A DNA stretch of 64,000 nt from Glandiceps talaboti (GCF_964340395.1 NC_135556.1:7676001-7740000); one strand, 5' to 3'. Numbered from the stretch's first letter, positions 1-44,473 are shown. Notes: generated from the sequence alone by a model not told the origin. A program made the numbers and translations.

Positions 1-784
1 GCAGTGCAAAGTAAAGAGACACTGGCCAGTACAGGATTCGGGAGAAAAACTCTCTCGATGTTTTAGGAAGGCTCGGCACTAGTACTGCTGTTGGTCGTGT
101 ACAGTATTAATATATTGTACGACACGACGCTATTGTTTGAACGCTACGGTTGATGGAAGGGCGCTGACTGTATAGCACAAAACGATGAGAATGCGTCGCT
201 GGATAGGAGACATTGACACGATATACAGCGTTGTCGAAGACACTTCCATCTCTGGCTAATCCAATTCAATTTGATGACCATTGCTACAGCGGGAATGAAT
301 AATTCGAACTGTATTGATTCTTTTCAGCTCTGTCGACAAAAAAGCTATTTCAACGTCCCGGTATTACTAATAGGACGTTTATGCCATGACGGTCAGCAAT
401 GTGTCATTCCGTGTAGACTACTAAATGTGTAAAATTGTACTGTCAGACAAGATCGGACTGATTTTAAGCCCTGATTTTTTTGTATGTGGTGGGATTTTCA
501 TGGTCTGAAAATATTGTATAGCTGTAATCGACACCTCTCAAATTAGCGTGGTTCTAAAGAAGCCAATCTCCCGAATTGCTGGCGATCTATCCTTCGCATT
601 CTGAAGAAACACCGAACGAATTTACTCAATATACCTTATATTAATGAGGTATTCAATATTGTCTGCGCAAGCGCATCATCGGGTTCTACAGCCTGGATCT
701 TGTTGCCGTTAACATTTATCATTATTATATCGGGAGTTGTATCCGCCGTGTTTTATTTATTTGTTAAAACTAGTCGTCAAAATT
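1..784 (+). promoter_or_regulatory. Upstream region and possible 5' leader of the receptor gene
   Basis: No coding exon is seen here. The region precedes the start codon at 785, so it probably holds the promoter and 5' leader, but I see no convincing TATA box or initiator and cannot place a transcription start. One short upstream frame, ATG at 644 to TAA at 710-712 (22 residues), would lie in the leader if transcription starts before it. The ATG at 785 is preferred because it opens directly into a hydrophobic signal peptide, has A at -3 and joins exon 2 in frame. Confidence 0.4.
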
Positions 785-32000
<31,216 letters not shown>

Positions 32001-33996
32001 GACAAACGGCTGTTAGATGGACGAATTTCCTTTCATATTGCTATATTATTTTGTATTTATTTTTGACTTTTAACTCAGGAATCCCTACCGTGAAGTGTTT
32101 GACAGATACGTACAAACTGATGAAAGGAGAAACTACCAGTTTCTGAAATTTCCAAGAAATAATTGATTTTTATTTTCTCGACCAGCAAATTTGATGCATC
32201 CTTGATTTTAACCCTCGCTTTGTTGGATGTACAAATACATACTATACTTGGAGACACTCCTGCAGCTAATATACGTCATGAGACCTACACAGTTGGGTTA
32301 TTCTTCAAATTTTAATGACTCATGACGAAGATGAACAAACAATTCGATTTTTTAAGGAATTCGCAGAATATTGTGATCTTAGCGTATTCTCCGTAGATTG
32401 AGTTCAAGTTAGATACAAATATTGACAATTTCAGCCTACTTCATTTTCTAATGATAATCGACTAGCAAAAATAGAAGGGGTCCAAGTAATTATCGGTAGA
32501 CGAGTTGGAATAGTTTGTATTTTAGAAGATGAAAATACACAACTCATATTCTTCAACACATTGGCATAATGCTAAAACTCTCTGTTTTTTGAATTTGAAA
32601 ACGAGGCTTCCATGACGTCACAATATCTTTTTTTAAGTCGCCATGTTTTTTCATTGTAGAGCGAACAGGGCAATGGCTGCAATACAAACGAAGGCTTTAG
32701 TACTATTTAATAATAAATTTCATTTTTTGAATCTGAAATCTTGTGGGAGCCATTTTGTGAATAAGTACTTTCAACTGAAAGGTACATGTGACGAATATGG
32801 GTGTTCATGGCTTTACACATGGATCTGGCAGATAGTGCGAGCGTCTCATGGTCGTTTTAAATGTTCATGTTCACGTCAATGACGTGGGGGTCAAAGGTCA
32901 TTCTGTATGGACATCGGTGTTATTCGGTCATAGGCCTTTTTATGTCCTTCCAACACGGGAGCTGATTAATATATTGTAAGGCATATTTTGAAGCAATCCC
33001 GAAAATCATACGGAAACGCAATTATGGGTTTGTCATTACCCTTTTGGCTAACAACCGAAGAGTGCTGTCAAGCATACCAAATTAATTAGATAGTCTCATT
33101 TCGATTCTGTGCAAGGAAGGACACGACCGTAGATCATAGCGATAACAATAACGACGATTCTCAGTGCTAATGGCTCTTGAAATAATTTAATTGCAAGTAG
33201 ACAATGACTATTCCCTAGTTTGGTTTCAAATATTCACATTTGTTTTAATGGCCGTGCAATCAAACGAGAAACTGGTGACCCATTCGTACACGACACAGAG
33301 AAAACGAATTATTCCCACAGTTTGATTACTAAAATTACTACACGTCCATCTCCTCTTCTAAAAGCATCCATACTTTGGAATTTGGAGAACACATACGGTT
33401 TGCAATACCGATGTTATTGAAAGAGATTAAAATTTCACATTTGGTTTGTGTTGTAGCCTTATCACGTACAATACAACGAACTGCAACAGATGGACACAAC
33501 ATGGCATCATTAGTTTGTTGGTCTCATCACTGCAATGTTTACTCCCATAATTTTTAGCAATTTGCTCTAGCATCAAACTAAGACACAGTCGTGACAAAAA
33601 TATATCTCACACCCAGTCAATGGTTATGTCTTAAAGTGCAAATTCAATATGCTAGGCATATGGACGAAGCTAAAAATAAAACGGCGATATTTTTTCCAAG
33701 TGATTAGTTTCCACATCGTAAAAGGCATATGAGTGAATGTATGCATGTTTGGCATATTGACCAATCGAGCGTGTTGTAGACAGTTCTTGTAACAAAGTGT
33801 CAGGTTTAAAATGTGTACATGGGACAGCTGTCGGGTCGGGCCCTGCAGGATTCATGTGCAAATGGTTTGTATCTAGGTGATGGTATAGTGCATGAGTTAA
33901 ATCTCCAAGGGGGGGTGGGTGTTAATTAATTTCAAAGCAACTACTTCATGTTGAATCTTATTTGAGAAGACCTCACACGTGCACAGGACGGATGCA
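32001..33996. other. Region downstream of the receptor gene
   Basis: Starts with the probable 3' UTR of the receptor gene. Beyond it I see no gene, repeat or RNA gene that I can support. Open frames of 60-79 codons here have no recognisable content. Confidence 0.6.
32712..32717 (+). terminator. Candidate polyadenylation signal AATAAA
   Basis: I saw no AATAAA or ATTAAA between the stop codon at 32000 and this AATAAA, about 710 bases downstream. It would give a 3' UTR of roughly 0.7 kb. Without transcript data this is only a candidate, because A/T-rich DNA produces such hexamers by chance. Confidence 0.3.
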
Positions 33997-33997
33997 G

Positions 33998-34202
33998 TGT
34001 GTATGTAGTATGTATGTATGTATGTATGTATGTATGTATGTATGTATGCATGCATTTGTGTGTGTATGTATGTATGTATGTATGTATGTATGTATGTATG
34101 TATGTATGTGTGTGTATGCATGCATGTATGTGTGTATGTATGTGTTTGTTTGTGTATGTATGTATGTATGTATGTATGTATGTATGTATGTATGTATGTA
34201 TG
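33998..34202. repeat. (ATGT)n compound microsatellite
   Basis: About 205 bp of ATGT units with GCAT, GTGT and GTTT variants. Confidence 0.96.
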
Positions 34203-34262
34203 TGGGGGTGATGGGTGGATGGGTTGTGGATGGATGAATGGATGGCTAGATGGATGTATGAA
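34203..34262. repeat. Degenerate (GGAT)n repeat
   Basis: GGGT/GGAT/GAAT units following directly on the ATGT array, probably derived from the same expanding tract. Confidence 0.75.
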
Positions 34263-37200
34263 CGGACGCATATGCATGTGTCTGTTATCCCACATGTATG
34301 TATCATAAAAGTCTACTTGCCCGCCATCAAAATCCCGTCATTACAATTTACAAATATGCATGTTGTTTCTTATATGTGCAATCTAAACATGTGTATATCA
34401 AACACCGAAAAACCTACTGGTACTATGTTCGAAAGGAGGGTACTTTTAAATCGTATACATCTATTAGTTGTACATTATTTACAAATAAAGTTTGTGACGT
34501 GATAGACGATTATCTAATTATTTTGAATGTTGTTCCAAGGAATTAAAAATTGTCATTACGTATGAAATAAAAGAAACATCTAGCTTCACCATTTGTAAGC
34601 ATCCCCTACTACAGGAGATGTGATGTTATGATGACGTCACTGATTTCTATCTAAGATATGGTGAAGCGTTAAGTTTGACCTGTGTATTGAGAATGGCAGT
34701 TCCCTTAACCAATTTTCTATGTATACAACACTAAATATATTATACTTTATCCATGAATGTTTAAACAAGCAAATTTCTCCTGAAAACACTCCCATATCTT
34801 GAAAGGTATGTGTGTAAACAGATATTTGAATCTTACACCATTACTATTATACGATAATGATCTGGATAGTCAATGTTGAACTTTGGGATACAGTCCATGT
34901 TCATTCAGTTGTAAGATGCATCCTTTTATAAGGAGGTACGTATGGAAGTCTTATTACTGATGTGTCAACCACATCGTGGGATATGACGTGGGAGAACGCA
35001 ATAACCATATGTTCACGCTGCTGTGTTTACATATCATGTGTAATAATGTATAATAACAAGTCAAGTTGTCTTCTGAAAATGCGTTTGTTATTTTAAGCAA
35101 TACATATCCAACTTTCTTGTCATTAACTAATCAGACCACATTCAGTAAAAAGAACCAAATACCACAGTTGTAGAGTAAAGTAAACACTGTTGAAGATGTG
35201 ATCCATATGATAAGTTTGAAATGATTATACGCTTGACCTGGGCAGGATACAGCGTTAACATTGTATGATCGTATCCACAGTGTCTTGATTTCTGCATATA
35301 ATATTATCTCTCTATTTCTTCATATGCACAGAAAATTTATTTTTTTGAAAGAAAGATTTTTCTATAGCACTGATTTAATCATAACATGAAATAATGCACA
35401 AAATTCATAATTTATTCCAGATGGAATATGCCTTAATCCTTGTATAACTGTGGAAATAATAGTATATACCACCATGTTTTCCAGAAAATGTGTAATCCTA
35501 TTGGTATTCATACAGTTATTACTTTGCTAATACTAAAGTATTACTATATTACATTGCATAATCCATTTTAATGAACATTGAAGATATTCAAAATTGATGC
35601 CTTTGGATTGTGTTTTATAGAAAGCATACACGTTTCATCGTTTGTGTTTCCACAGTGTTGGACAGCCATATCCCAAATTGAATATAAACAAACATTATCG
35701 GAGAAGAAATAAAGTTTGTAGTAGATTTATCAATAGTATCTAATCTTTTAATTAAAGTGTTGTAACTATTATCATATTCATACATTTTAACAGCTGTTTG
35801 GGGGCTCGTATTGCACTATCCTCAGTGAGATGGCACTCAAACGTCTTTGCCTTGGTAGACAGAGGTTACGCAAATGGGCAAGGTGAGGGATATTCACATT
35901 CACCCCCCCCCCCCACACACACACACACACACTACTGAATGACTGGTTAATTCAAACAGTCATGATGAATCATACTAGATTTCCTTTCTTAATTGAAGGT
36001 CGTCATTACGACAATCGATCTATGTATTTTCAACTCTCGTTTCTGCTTTAAATTATGACTTCAGATCTATATTATGAGAATTGTACAGATTGTCAATCAA
36101 AAGAGTTACGTCTGTATGTGATTCTAAAATTAATGTCATAAAAAGTTTGCCTGTATGAACTCTATCGGACATACATCACAGCTTATGTTGGGTTCACTCT
36201 GTTGTACTTTACGTTGCTATTAATTTATGCAATCGATTAGTTTGGGCAGGAAACGCTTTAACTTCTGTCACCACTTTTTCATCAATAATTTAGCAATTTT
36301 TATTAACTCGACTCTAATATCCCTCTCTGTCAATCAACATCCCTTATCTTTGTTTCAAAAGGACGCTCCATTCTGAATGTTGAAATCATCTGATTATGCA
36401 GGATATTATGAAAATGAAAGTATTGATCTCAAAAACGCTAAAAACGTAACGTCATTTCGATAATTAAACGTCAAACAACGACATTGATAATGCAGGGACA
36501 ATGTATTCACAAAGTAGCCCGGATGCTACAAACTGCTTACGTCATAACATAAACAAGACCGTTTATTTTGGTCTCCCGCTCTTTTTTGATATAACACAAT
36601 GCAACATACAATATGCCTACACGAAGCAGAATTGTAAAATTATATGTTCGTGCATCCGATGTGTAGTCTGCAAACAACGGAAATTGAAGTTTATTGTAAG
36701 GGACTGGGACATTTGTATCGAATAGATACTTACAAAGCGTGCAGCCATCACTGAGCGTCTATCATATCAATAACACCTGTCATACGAGAAGACAAAAACA
36801 TTTAAGAGGAAACCATAGAGCCATAGAGTTCGTTCTCGTGACATTTTCTTCCTGTCTCGGTGTGAATGAACTGGTGACCTTCTTGCATTTATACACTTCG
36901 AAAGTAAACCGTGAACTCTGTACAGTGGTACAACTAAAGTGTTCTATTAACTTTCAGTAGACGAATTCCATTGATGGCTTCACTACAACTGTGTCTGATA
37001 TTGTATTTAGACATTTCGTTTGGAGATTCAATACATATTATGCTGGAAGGGATACTGTAACATATATGTAATCTAAATACCTTCTATAAGCATGCGCTAA
37101 CATTCGTGGACATGTACAGTATAGATTCGTGGTCTAAACAGAGCGATTTTAGCAATAGGGCGTCCCTTGACCTGCAATGTGATATATCTGTCATTGCAGA

Positions 37201-37510
37201 TAATGTTTGCCATCTTTAGGGGTCGACAAGATCGTGGGAGCGCTCAAAAGTGTTTTCCTTAGGTTTTCTTTTTAACATTAGAGAGCAATGTTTTGAAGTA
37301 TAATGCAGATCTCACCAAAGCTGCCGGAACTTCTGAATCCATCAGATCTCACATGTTCAACATTTGTTGAGGGGATGTCAACAAACAGTGAAAATGGTGA
37401 TCGTTTTATTTGTTAGTCAAAAATTGTTTTCTGATTTTGGATTTACTCCGATAATTGAAATATTCCACTGCTTCTTCTATTCGTAGCCGAACAATAAGTA
37501 CGGACAGACC
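34263..37510. other. Intergenic sequence without recognisable gene
   Basis: A/T-rich unique-looking sequence. The only marked structure is a poly-C tract followed by CA repeats at about 35903-35931. Open frames at 36501-36725 and 36739-36960 are not recognisable proteins. Confidence 0.6.
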
Positions 37511-37915
37511 GGGGGGGGGGGGCTACTGCCATATTTGACTATAAGTATATGTGCCGACCTTTGGGGTTCATTTTCCAGCCCTTTGGTCAAAAATGGGATG
37601 TTTTTTTCGAGCTGAAGGGTAAATCATGGGTCCATTCTATTGTTATTAATTGCCACAAAATGTTGCTTCCTTAGGGAAAAAATACAAGAGTGAAAACTAG
37701 TTTTTGCAACCACCATTTCCTTAGTATGGGCTACTACAAATGTACTTTGGTGTAAAAATTTAATCTAAGACTTCTAAATCCTGCAATGGTCTAAAATGGG
37801 GTATTGGAATTTGATCAGAATAGGTCTACAATGAGGTCTGAGATTATGCAGTATTGGCCCAAAACCCTACCAGAGCTAGAGCTGGCCACTGGTACAGCCC
37901 TCGGGATGCAGACAC
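37508..37915. repeat. Probable dispersed repeat bounded by G-run and CCCTCGGG
   Basis: Begins with a run of G (about 37511-37522) and continues with phrases such as GGTCAAAAATGGGATG and GGTCTAAAATGGGGTATTGG, ending near GCCCTCGGGATG. G-run elements with repeated AAATGGGGTA words are familiar as high-copy dispersed repeats in marine invertebrates. This is inference from form, because copy number cannot be counted in this window. Confidence 0.35.
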
Positions 37916-38059
37916 GTCAATATGCACAGTAAAAAGTTGTATGTCCTTTTTTCGTCGTTAATTGTTTAGAAAAATCATACTCGCACATAAAAAATACAGA
38001 CTCTTTTGTTACAAAATTAATGCATTTGGGTGTTTGAGACACATACAATCCTGGTCATA

Positions 38060-38230
38060 AATGCCTACCATTTATTATTATTTATTTATAAACGGCAATG
38101 CATCCATTAAATGGCTTTTCATGCAAATGCAAGAAAAACAAATACAATACAGATTTAAAATACAAATATACATAACAGACACAAATTAAAGCTATGTACA
38201 ATAATGACCATTTAAGGATTGTATAATAAG
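38060..38230 (-). mobile_element. Possible retroelement 3' end (minus orientation)
   Basis: On the minus strand the sequence ends in ATAAATAAATAATAATAAAT after GCATTGCCGTTTAT, resembling a 3' tail of a non-LTR element or SINE. The 5' side is A/T-rich with no protein-coding trace. Confidence 0.3.
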
Positions 38231-40254
38231 TTACTCTAAAACTGAAGGTATCAAAAGATTATCAGTCTGCGGCGACAAATGTTTTCAGATGCTAACTTCT
38301 CTAAAGCGTCTTGCCTTACCTGTGCCTTACAGTGTTACAATTTTGTGGTGTTCCATACCATACGAACATCTTGTCTGTCAACTCATGATGATAAGCGTTT
38401 ATGACAAACAATGCGCTAACACTAAGTAAATAGAACGTGTGATTATTAGCGAATCACACAAATATCATACATTGGTTACATGACCTATTACCATATAACA
38501 TACTAAAATGACCTTAGCACGTGTGTGATGCAAGCGACAATGTGTTACCCTTTGATAATATGGAAACAAATCGTTCACGCATTATCATGCACTTTCAATT
38601 TAGCTTAAAGGAGGTACACGACGTGTGACATTTAAGGTAATTCTTCAATTCATCGACGATTAATATTTCATAGCTATGCTTCGTTCATCGATTTCGCTGT
38701 CTCTACATTTGTTGATGGTATTATTTTTCATCTTGTCACCGTTTCAAGCTGCACTAGCTGTAACTAGACATGTTTTTAAAAATGTTTTGTTCGATACAAT
38801 ACTTTACTCGTAATATCGTACACCCGGATCAGTATTGAATCACCTCTAGGTGAACGTATTTTTTTTTGGAGCTGTATACATGATAACTCAAATGAAATTG
38901 ATTTTTCGGTCCGTACCCAAACGTCAGCGCCCTCAACGGCGATCCCGATTTAACCCCTGATAACCATATACAATGTCTGATTATTGGTATTTTAACAGTT
39001 TTCAGTAAATGGCTGGTGGAAAAACGATACTACAGTTACCAACTAGTGCAGTTTAACTTGGTGACAGATTGCAAACCAAGCTTTCGCTCCAAATTTAAAC
39101 TTGTCACTACACCACCTACGTATACGACTGACCACTAATCAATATGTACAATGTATCTGACCATTTATTGACTATATATTTTGTTACTTGATGAAAAGAA
39201 ATATCCCAGTGGCAGCTAGTGTAGCTTTTAAAGAAAAAACAACATGTCTGTATATACACCAAATTACTATATACAGATGAAAACTCACCCAAAAAATATA
39301 TACATTAAATTGGTGACCCACAGGCAGGGTCCCTGTGAATTCACATTTGGATCCTTAGGTTGAAAGGCTAATACTAATAGGCTAATGAGTAATGGCTTCT
39401 CACTTGCCTTGAAAAATAGAAAGGTGCACACCAGGACGGCTCAAGGAATCCTACAGTCATCAATTTAATATATACAAAACAAGAATTCGTGTGTCTCATA
39501 ATTTTTCTTTTTTTTTAAATTGTGCTCTTTCCATAACAAGGTTCTGATCCATGAATTACGCTAACATTCTTGTCACTTTACTCCCTAAAATTTGTCGCTT
39601 TTTCGTGAAGATCCAATGTTGAATACTTTGAACTTTTAGAGTTATGGTAGGCTTGGGAATTTGATCTCTCTGACACATTGGAAACTCCGTCATCACAAAG
39701 AACAGACGATATATAATGATACAGGCGGTCAGTGACTTATATTAATATGAGACATTTAGAGGTCAATACGACCCTTTTATCCTATAATTCACTTCTTATT
39801 CACTTTAATATCATTACAAGTGAATGAAAAAGCGGACTCAACCAGCTGGCAAGCCTGTATAGATATTTGACACTGGCAGTTTACTACAATATGGTAATGG
39901 ACCAGAAGTATAACTAATTGATATTTAACCTTGCATTGGGTCTCTTTCTTATTAAGCAAAGGCGTCAAAAAAAGGTTGTTGGGTTTTTTGAAATGGTAGG
40001 TTTATAGTATGAGAGTATTGACACGGTTGCTGTGATGTGTGGTGTTCATTTGTTGATGTAGAGGTTCACCAACACTCGACTGATTACTGATTAAACCCTG
40101 AAGTTTGAAGACTATCTGTCTAAACGTCAGGCTTTTAATGTCGACAAATGTCTACGACTAATGTACAGCACTGTCCACTTCAGTAATATGGTAAAAGGAT
40201 ATGAAAGTTGATGCCGAGCGTGACTCTATATATGCATAGACAGATTTGTATGGA
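38231..40254. other. Intergenic sequence without recognisable gene
   Basis: No open frame above about 60 codons, no obvious repeat array and no RNA gene that I can support. Confidence 0.6.
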
Positions 40255-40625
40255 ACATTGTGCACTTCCACATTCCTGTGAGATCAAAAAAGTGCCATCC
40301 CTCTCTGTTCCTGGAAGATCAAAATCGCTCCATCTCTGCTGTTCGTGTATAGTAACACCAAAAACATGGCACCCATCGAAAATGTACCATCCCAACATGT
40401 CTATGTAAGATATACAAAAAACGTGCCATCTCTACCCGCTGTTGTAAAACCAAAAACGTGCTATCCCTCCTCGTTCCTGCTAGATCTAAAAACGTGTCTC
40501 CCTAACATGTCCTTCTAAGCTCAAAAACGTGCCATCCCAACAGGTCCTTTTAAAATCAAAGACGTGTGCAACTCTTCCAGTTCTTGTGAGACCAAACATG
40601 TGACATGTCCAAAAACATTACTTTG
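40255..40625. repeat. Diverged minisatellite, unit about 36-38 bp
   Basis: About nine to ten imperfect copies of a unit with the core AAAAACGTGCCATCCC, seen near 40286, 40323, 40362, 40418, 40454, 40489, 40526, 40558 and 40594, each followed by a GTTCCTG- or GTCCTT-type segment and an (A)GATC or AAATC-type segment. Spacing varies between about 32 and 56 bp. The unit length varies, so a coding role is unlikely. Short open frames at its left end are incidental. Confidence 0.8.
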
Positions 40626-41091
40626 TAAGAAATAATGGAAAATTACATGTAAATGGTGAAACAAATAAAATACTGAATAAAATGACGCTAACCACAGGTC
40701 TCGTCACCTAGGAAACAGATTTGTATCTATATGTACGCATGCAATGTCAATGGATATTTATCTCGTTACATTCTCTGTTTATGAATGCAATTCATAGCAA
40801 ATCAGACAATCATACGTGTGGTTAATTCATCAAACTTTTATGAGAGATTGTCGTGTCATTTCGCCGTCAAATGACGGTTAAGCGATAACATTGACATTTT
40901 ATTTGCGGAATAATTACAAGCCTTGATAACCAGCAACCATATACACATCTAGCTGGGAATTCTCTGGAGTGCTGTCGCGTCTACAAAGCGCCGTGCTGTT
41001 CGTGTTGAATTGTGATTTATGGCATACAAATTTATTACATACTATAACATTTAATGTTGTCAAAGGATACGTGATTGGAAAATTAAATTGG

Positions 41092-41096
<5 letters not shown>
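40626..41096. other. Intergenic sequence without recognisable gene
   Basis: Unique-looking sequence between the minisatellite and the GA tract. Nothing supportable found. Confidence 0.55.
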
Positions 41097-41183
<87 letters not shown>

Positions 41184-41325
41184 ACACACAGACACACAGA
41201 CAGACACAGACAGACAGACAGACATACATACATACATACATACATACACACACACATACATACATACATACATACATACATACATACATACATACATACA
41301 TACATACATACATACATACATACAT
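41097..41325. repeat. Compound microsatellite (GA)n-(CA)n-(GACA)n-(ACAT)n
   Basis: (GA)42 from 41097 to 41180, then CA/GACA units to about 41223, then ACAT units to 41325. Frames reading Arg-Glu or Tyr-Ile-His-Thr repeats are artefacts. Confidence 0.96.
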
Positions 41326-41364
41326 TACGAATATTAGAACTTTTCACACGTATAACCATTAATC

Positions 41365-41778
41365 ACGCGCGGTTGTCGTTCTGTTCAATAACATTCAGAT
41401 ATATTCAGGTGTTTACCTAATATGTCTTGCCTATTAATACCTTTAAAAAGAATGTATTCGAAACATCGGATTACATCTATTTATTCGGACTGTCTCACAA
41501 GTTCCTTATGCATTTTTTTCTACATACATACGGACATACATACATACATACATACATACGTACATACGTACATACATACATACATACATACATACATACA
41601 TACATACATAGTATACGCGCGGTTGTCGTTCTGTTCCATAACATTCAGATATATTCAGGTGTTTACCTAATATGTCTTGCTTTTGAATACCTTGAAAAAG
41701 AAATTTTATTCGAAACGTCAGATCACATCTACTTATTAGGACTGTCTCACGAGTTCCTTATGCATTTCTAACATATTC

Positions 41779-41809
<31 letters not shown>

Positions 41810-41850
41810 CATACATACATACATACATACATACATACATACATACATAC
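41365..41850. repeat. 250-bp tandem duplication, each copy ending in an ACAT array
   Basis: Copy 1 is 41365-41614 and copy 2 is 41615-41850. Both begin ACGCGCGGTTGTCGTTCTGT and share the words ATTCAGATATATTCAGGTG, CCTAATATGTCTTGC and GGACTGTCTCAC, followed by an ACAT array (41521-41610 and 41780-41850). Divergence is moderate, including small insertions, so the duplication is not very recent. Confidence 0.93.
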
Positions 41851-43536
41851 AAATGAAAGGGGTATGCATAAGTACTTCAGTGTCGAGCTTCATTTTAAAA
41901 CATTATACTAATGAATATCTGTTTGTATTGATTTTACAAATATTTTCTAAAATACCAAAAATATATATGCATGTGTGTAATATTATGCAATGTGTATCAT
42001 GTGCATCATGTGACTAGTGCCATCCAGTCTCGAACTCGTGATCCTACTTCCTGTAAGTCGATAAATCAGGAACAAGTACATCTATCCATCACCAAATGGT
42101 TTCTGGCAGAAGAGTAGTCAAGATTGTAATTAAATTTAAAGTGCAGGTGTAGTGTCACGAAGATTAGTTAGCCAGCCAAAATAAATGGCGTGCTGTTTCA
42201 ATTGAAGAATGTGTGTGGATTTATAGTTAATCTTTGAGGCAATATCTGACACTCCCCATGTGTTCAGCCAACTTTTTACCCTAAGAGCCCAATACGTTCT
42301 CAGAATTGTCAGCCGCTCATGAAATTCGTTAATTTTATTAAGTGGGTATGTAATGCTGGTAGATAATACTAGAGTGCAGATCGTTGTAGGGTGTTATTGT
42401 TTGCTCGCGAGACAAGGCCTTTGTGGTTGCAAGGTTTGCAGGCTATTACTTTAGATTGGTTTGTAAAGGAAATATATCGATACAGTAAACATTACAAATT
42501 GCATTTCTACTTCGCTATCATCTTAACGACTGCAATGCTATCACCAACCAAGAATGGTCGATGTTTGCTGTCACGTTCGGTCGTTAGTATGCACGGAAAG
42601 GCTCGGCCAGGACATTGGCTTATGACTACTGCGGAGTAAAACGGTTTTTCCTTGGTTAGAGTTATCAAATTATACGAGGGTAATTTGCATTGACTGGTGT
42701 AATACCCTGAATAATGTGCCACGTACAATGATGTAACTGGATAGGTTGATTCCCTACCCTGCAATTACTCTTTGCGCATATTTTGTTATCCAAGTCAATT
42801 GGACTTGGTATCAGTCTTTACAGAGACGAAGCACTCTGAGGACCAAGTAAACAAGATAGTTGGTGCGTTGTGGCATCAGGTATGCCAGACTTTCTTATCA
42901 GGATCGCAGCCATGTATGAGTCTCTCTTGAAGTGAGATGCCTTGTTGTGCTGTGCTATTATTGTTTCCATGCATGACTCATTTTGGACATTTGACGGTCA
43001 ATGTAATGATACGTGTATGTGGTCCCTATACAATATATGATGATTGAAGAATTCGAAACGAAAATTTCTTGCAATCATAAAGCTTATGAATATAAATGCC
43101 ATGTTCATGTAAGCGTCATTGACCGTACCTGTATATTCATGAAGTCCCAGGTTATCTTTAGGATTTCAGGGCATAGTATCGTTTACTTTAAAAGAGGTCT
43201 CGTTGTAGCTCTAAAGGTTATCCAAGAGGTTTAAAATTCAGTATGGAATTGAATGCGATGGGGAACTTGCAAACCCGCCATGTTGAATTTTGCATCATGG
43301 GAAATGTGATAATAAATACTAATGAATTGTTATCGTAAACAGTACTGTTACACCACGAATTATCAATTCATAGTTAGCCTTACAATTATGGGAGGTTAAT
43401 TTTATCGGTAGCTCCAGATTAGGTATTACGATAACCACAGATAATCCCATGGTCCTTTGCGTCTGAGCATCCTCAGTCTGGATTGCAAGTTCCCTATTGC
43501 CGACATCACACGTGGACGAACTGGAACCTATTATAA
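41851..43536. other. Intergenic sequence; possible tRNA-derived SINE fragment near 42018-42060
   Basis: On the minus strand, around 42060-42018, the sequence GATCACGAGTTCGAGACTGG resembles a Pol III B box (GWTCRANNC). A matching A box was not identified, so a SINE origin is only possible. An 82-codon open frame at 42391-42639 has no recognisable content. Confidence 0.3.
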
Positions 43537-43837
43537 ACAGGGAAAGTAAACAACTGAATTGGATTGTTAACAATTGGCACAGCATGTTGAAACAGCAGAG
43601 GTTTGTATTACATTTGATACGAACACTTTTAAGGGTACACATGAAGTGACAGGGGAACTGGGAATTTGCTTGTGAATGTTTACAATTATTAGTCAAAGTT
43701 ATCAGTCAGCTGCACAGAGTAAATTGAGAGGCCATAAAATTATTCTTTTCAAATGATGGAATGTAATACAAGTCTCTGTATTTCCAACATGCTGTGTAAA
43801 GTGTTATAAAACCAATTCAGTTGTTTACTTTCCCTGT
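43537..43837. repeat. 26-bp inverted repeat, possible foldback element
   Basis: ACAGGGAAAGTAAACAAC...GG (43537-43562) is the exact complement of CC...GTTGTTTACTTTCCCTGT (43812-43837, 26 bp). The match extends weakly to both sides. Between the arms lies a 49-bp segment (43677-43725) that recurs at 45657-45706. Confidence 0.6.
43677..43725 (+). repeat. Dispersed 49-bp repeat, copy 1
   Basis: TGTTTACAATTATTAGTCAA followed by a TTATCAG.CAGCTGCACAG.GTAAATT segment. Copy 2, about 2 kb away, differs at only about four positions, while the flanks do not match. Confidence 0.65.
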
Positions 43838-44473
43838 CTGTAACAGGTTCCGTTCATCCACGGTATGATGTCCGAAGTTGTATATTGATTTAAACACTGC
43901 GAGTATTTTAAACAGCGTACGTGAGAGGGATTGCAAGATTGAGCGGGGGGGTATGAATTGTAATTTGTAAACCATGGAAAAGTTGATAAAACTGGAATTA
44001 GCATAAGGGTAGAGCCTAAATTCACATCTTATTTGAAAATGTGCTACAGCACTGATGTCATGGTACAATCACTGGATCTATTTGCATAAAACATATTCCT
44101 GCAAGAATATGATCATTATATGGGTTACGAGTAATTTACTATGAACTACTAGCTAAATACAGATACACTATAAGCGAATCAGATAGCCCCCTTATATATG
44201 TTGTTCGAATAAACATTAAGATCATGAACTTGGCGGCCTTTACGGTTGACATTGGAGAAGGAAAAGTACGTTTTTGATATCAGTTCACTTAAAAAGCATC
44301 AACAAGATCTAATAATTATATGTGGAATATTTTCCTATTAACGAAATCAATGTATGATGATGTTCACATAAAAACATTATAGTTTTGGAAGTTGTTCAGG
44401 ATACGTGAGTCAGCCATAAAAAAAATTATAGTTTTGAATGTGTACGTCTGCCAATCAGCCGAGTGTGTCAATA

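Noticed and set aside
42018-42060. tRNA gene on the minus strand
   Set aside because: A B-box-like word exists, but no A box and no cloverleaf could be found.
42391-42639. 82-codon open frame as a gene
   Set aside because: No recognisable content; an overlapping open frame of similar length lies on the opposite strand (42507-42764).
43319-43696. 125-codon minus-strand open frame
   Set aside because: Overlaps the inverted-repeat element, and no family resemblance is seen.
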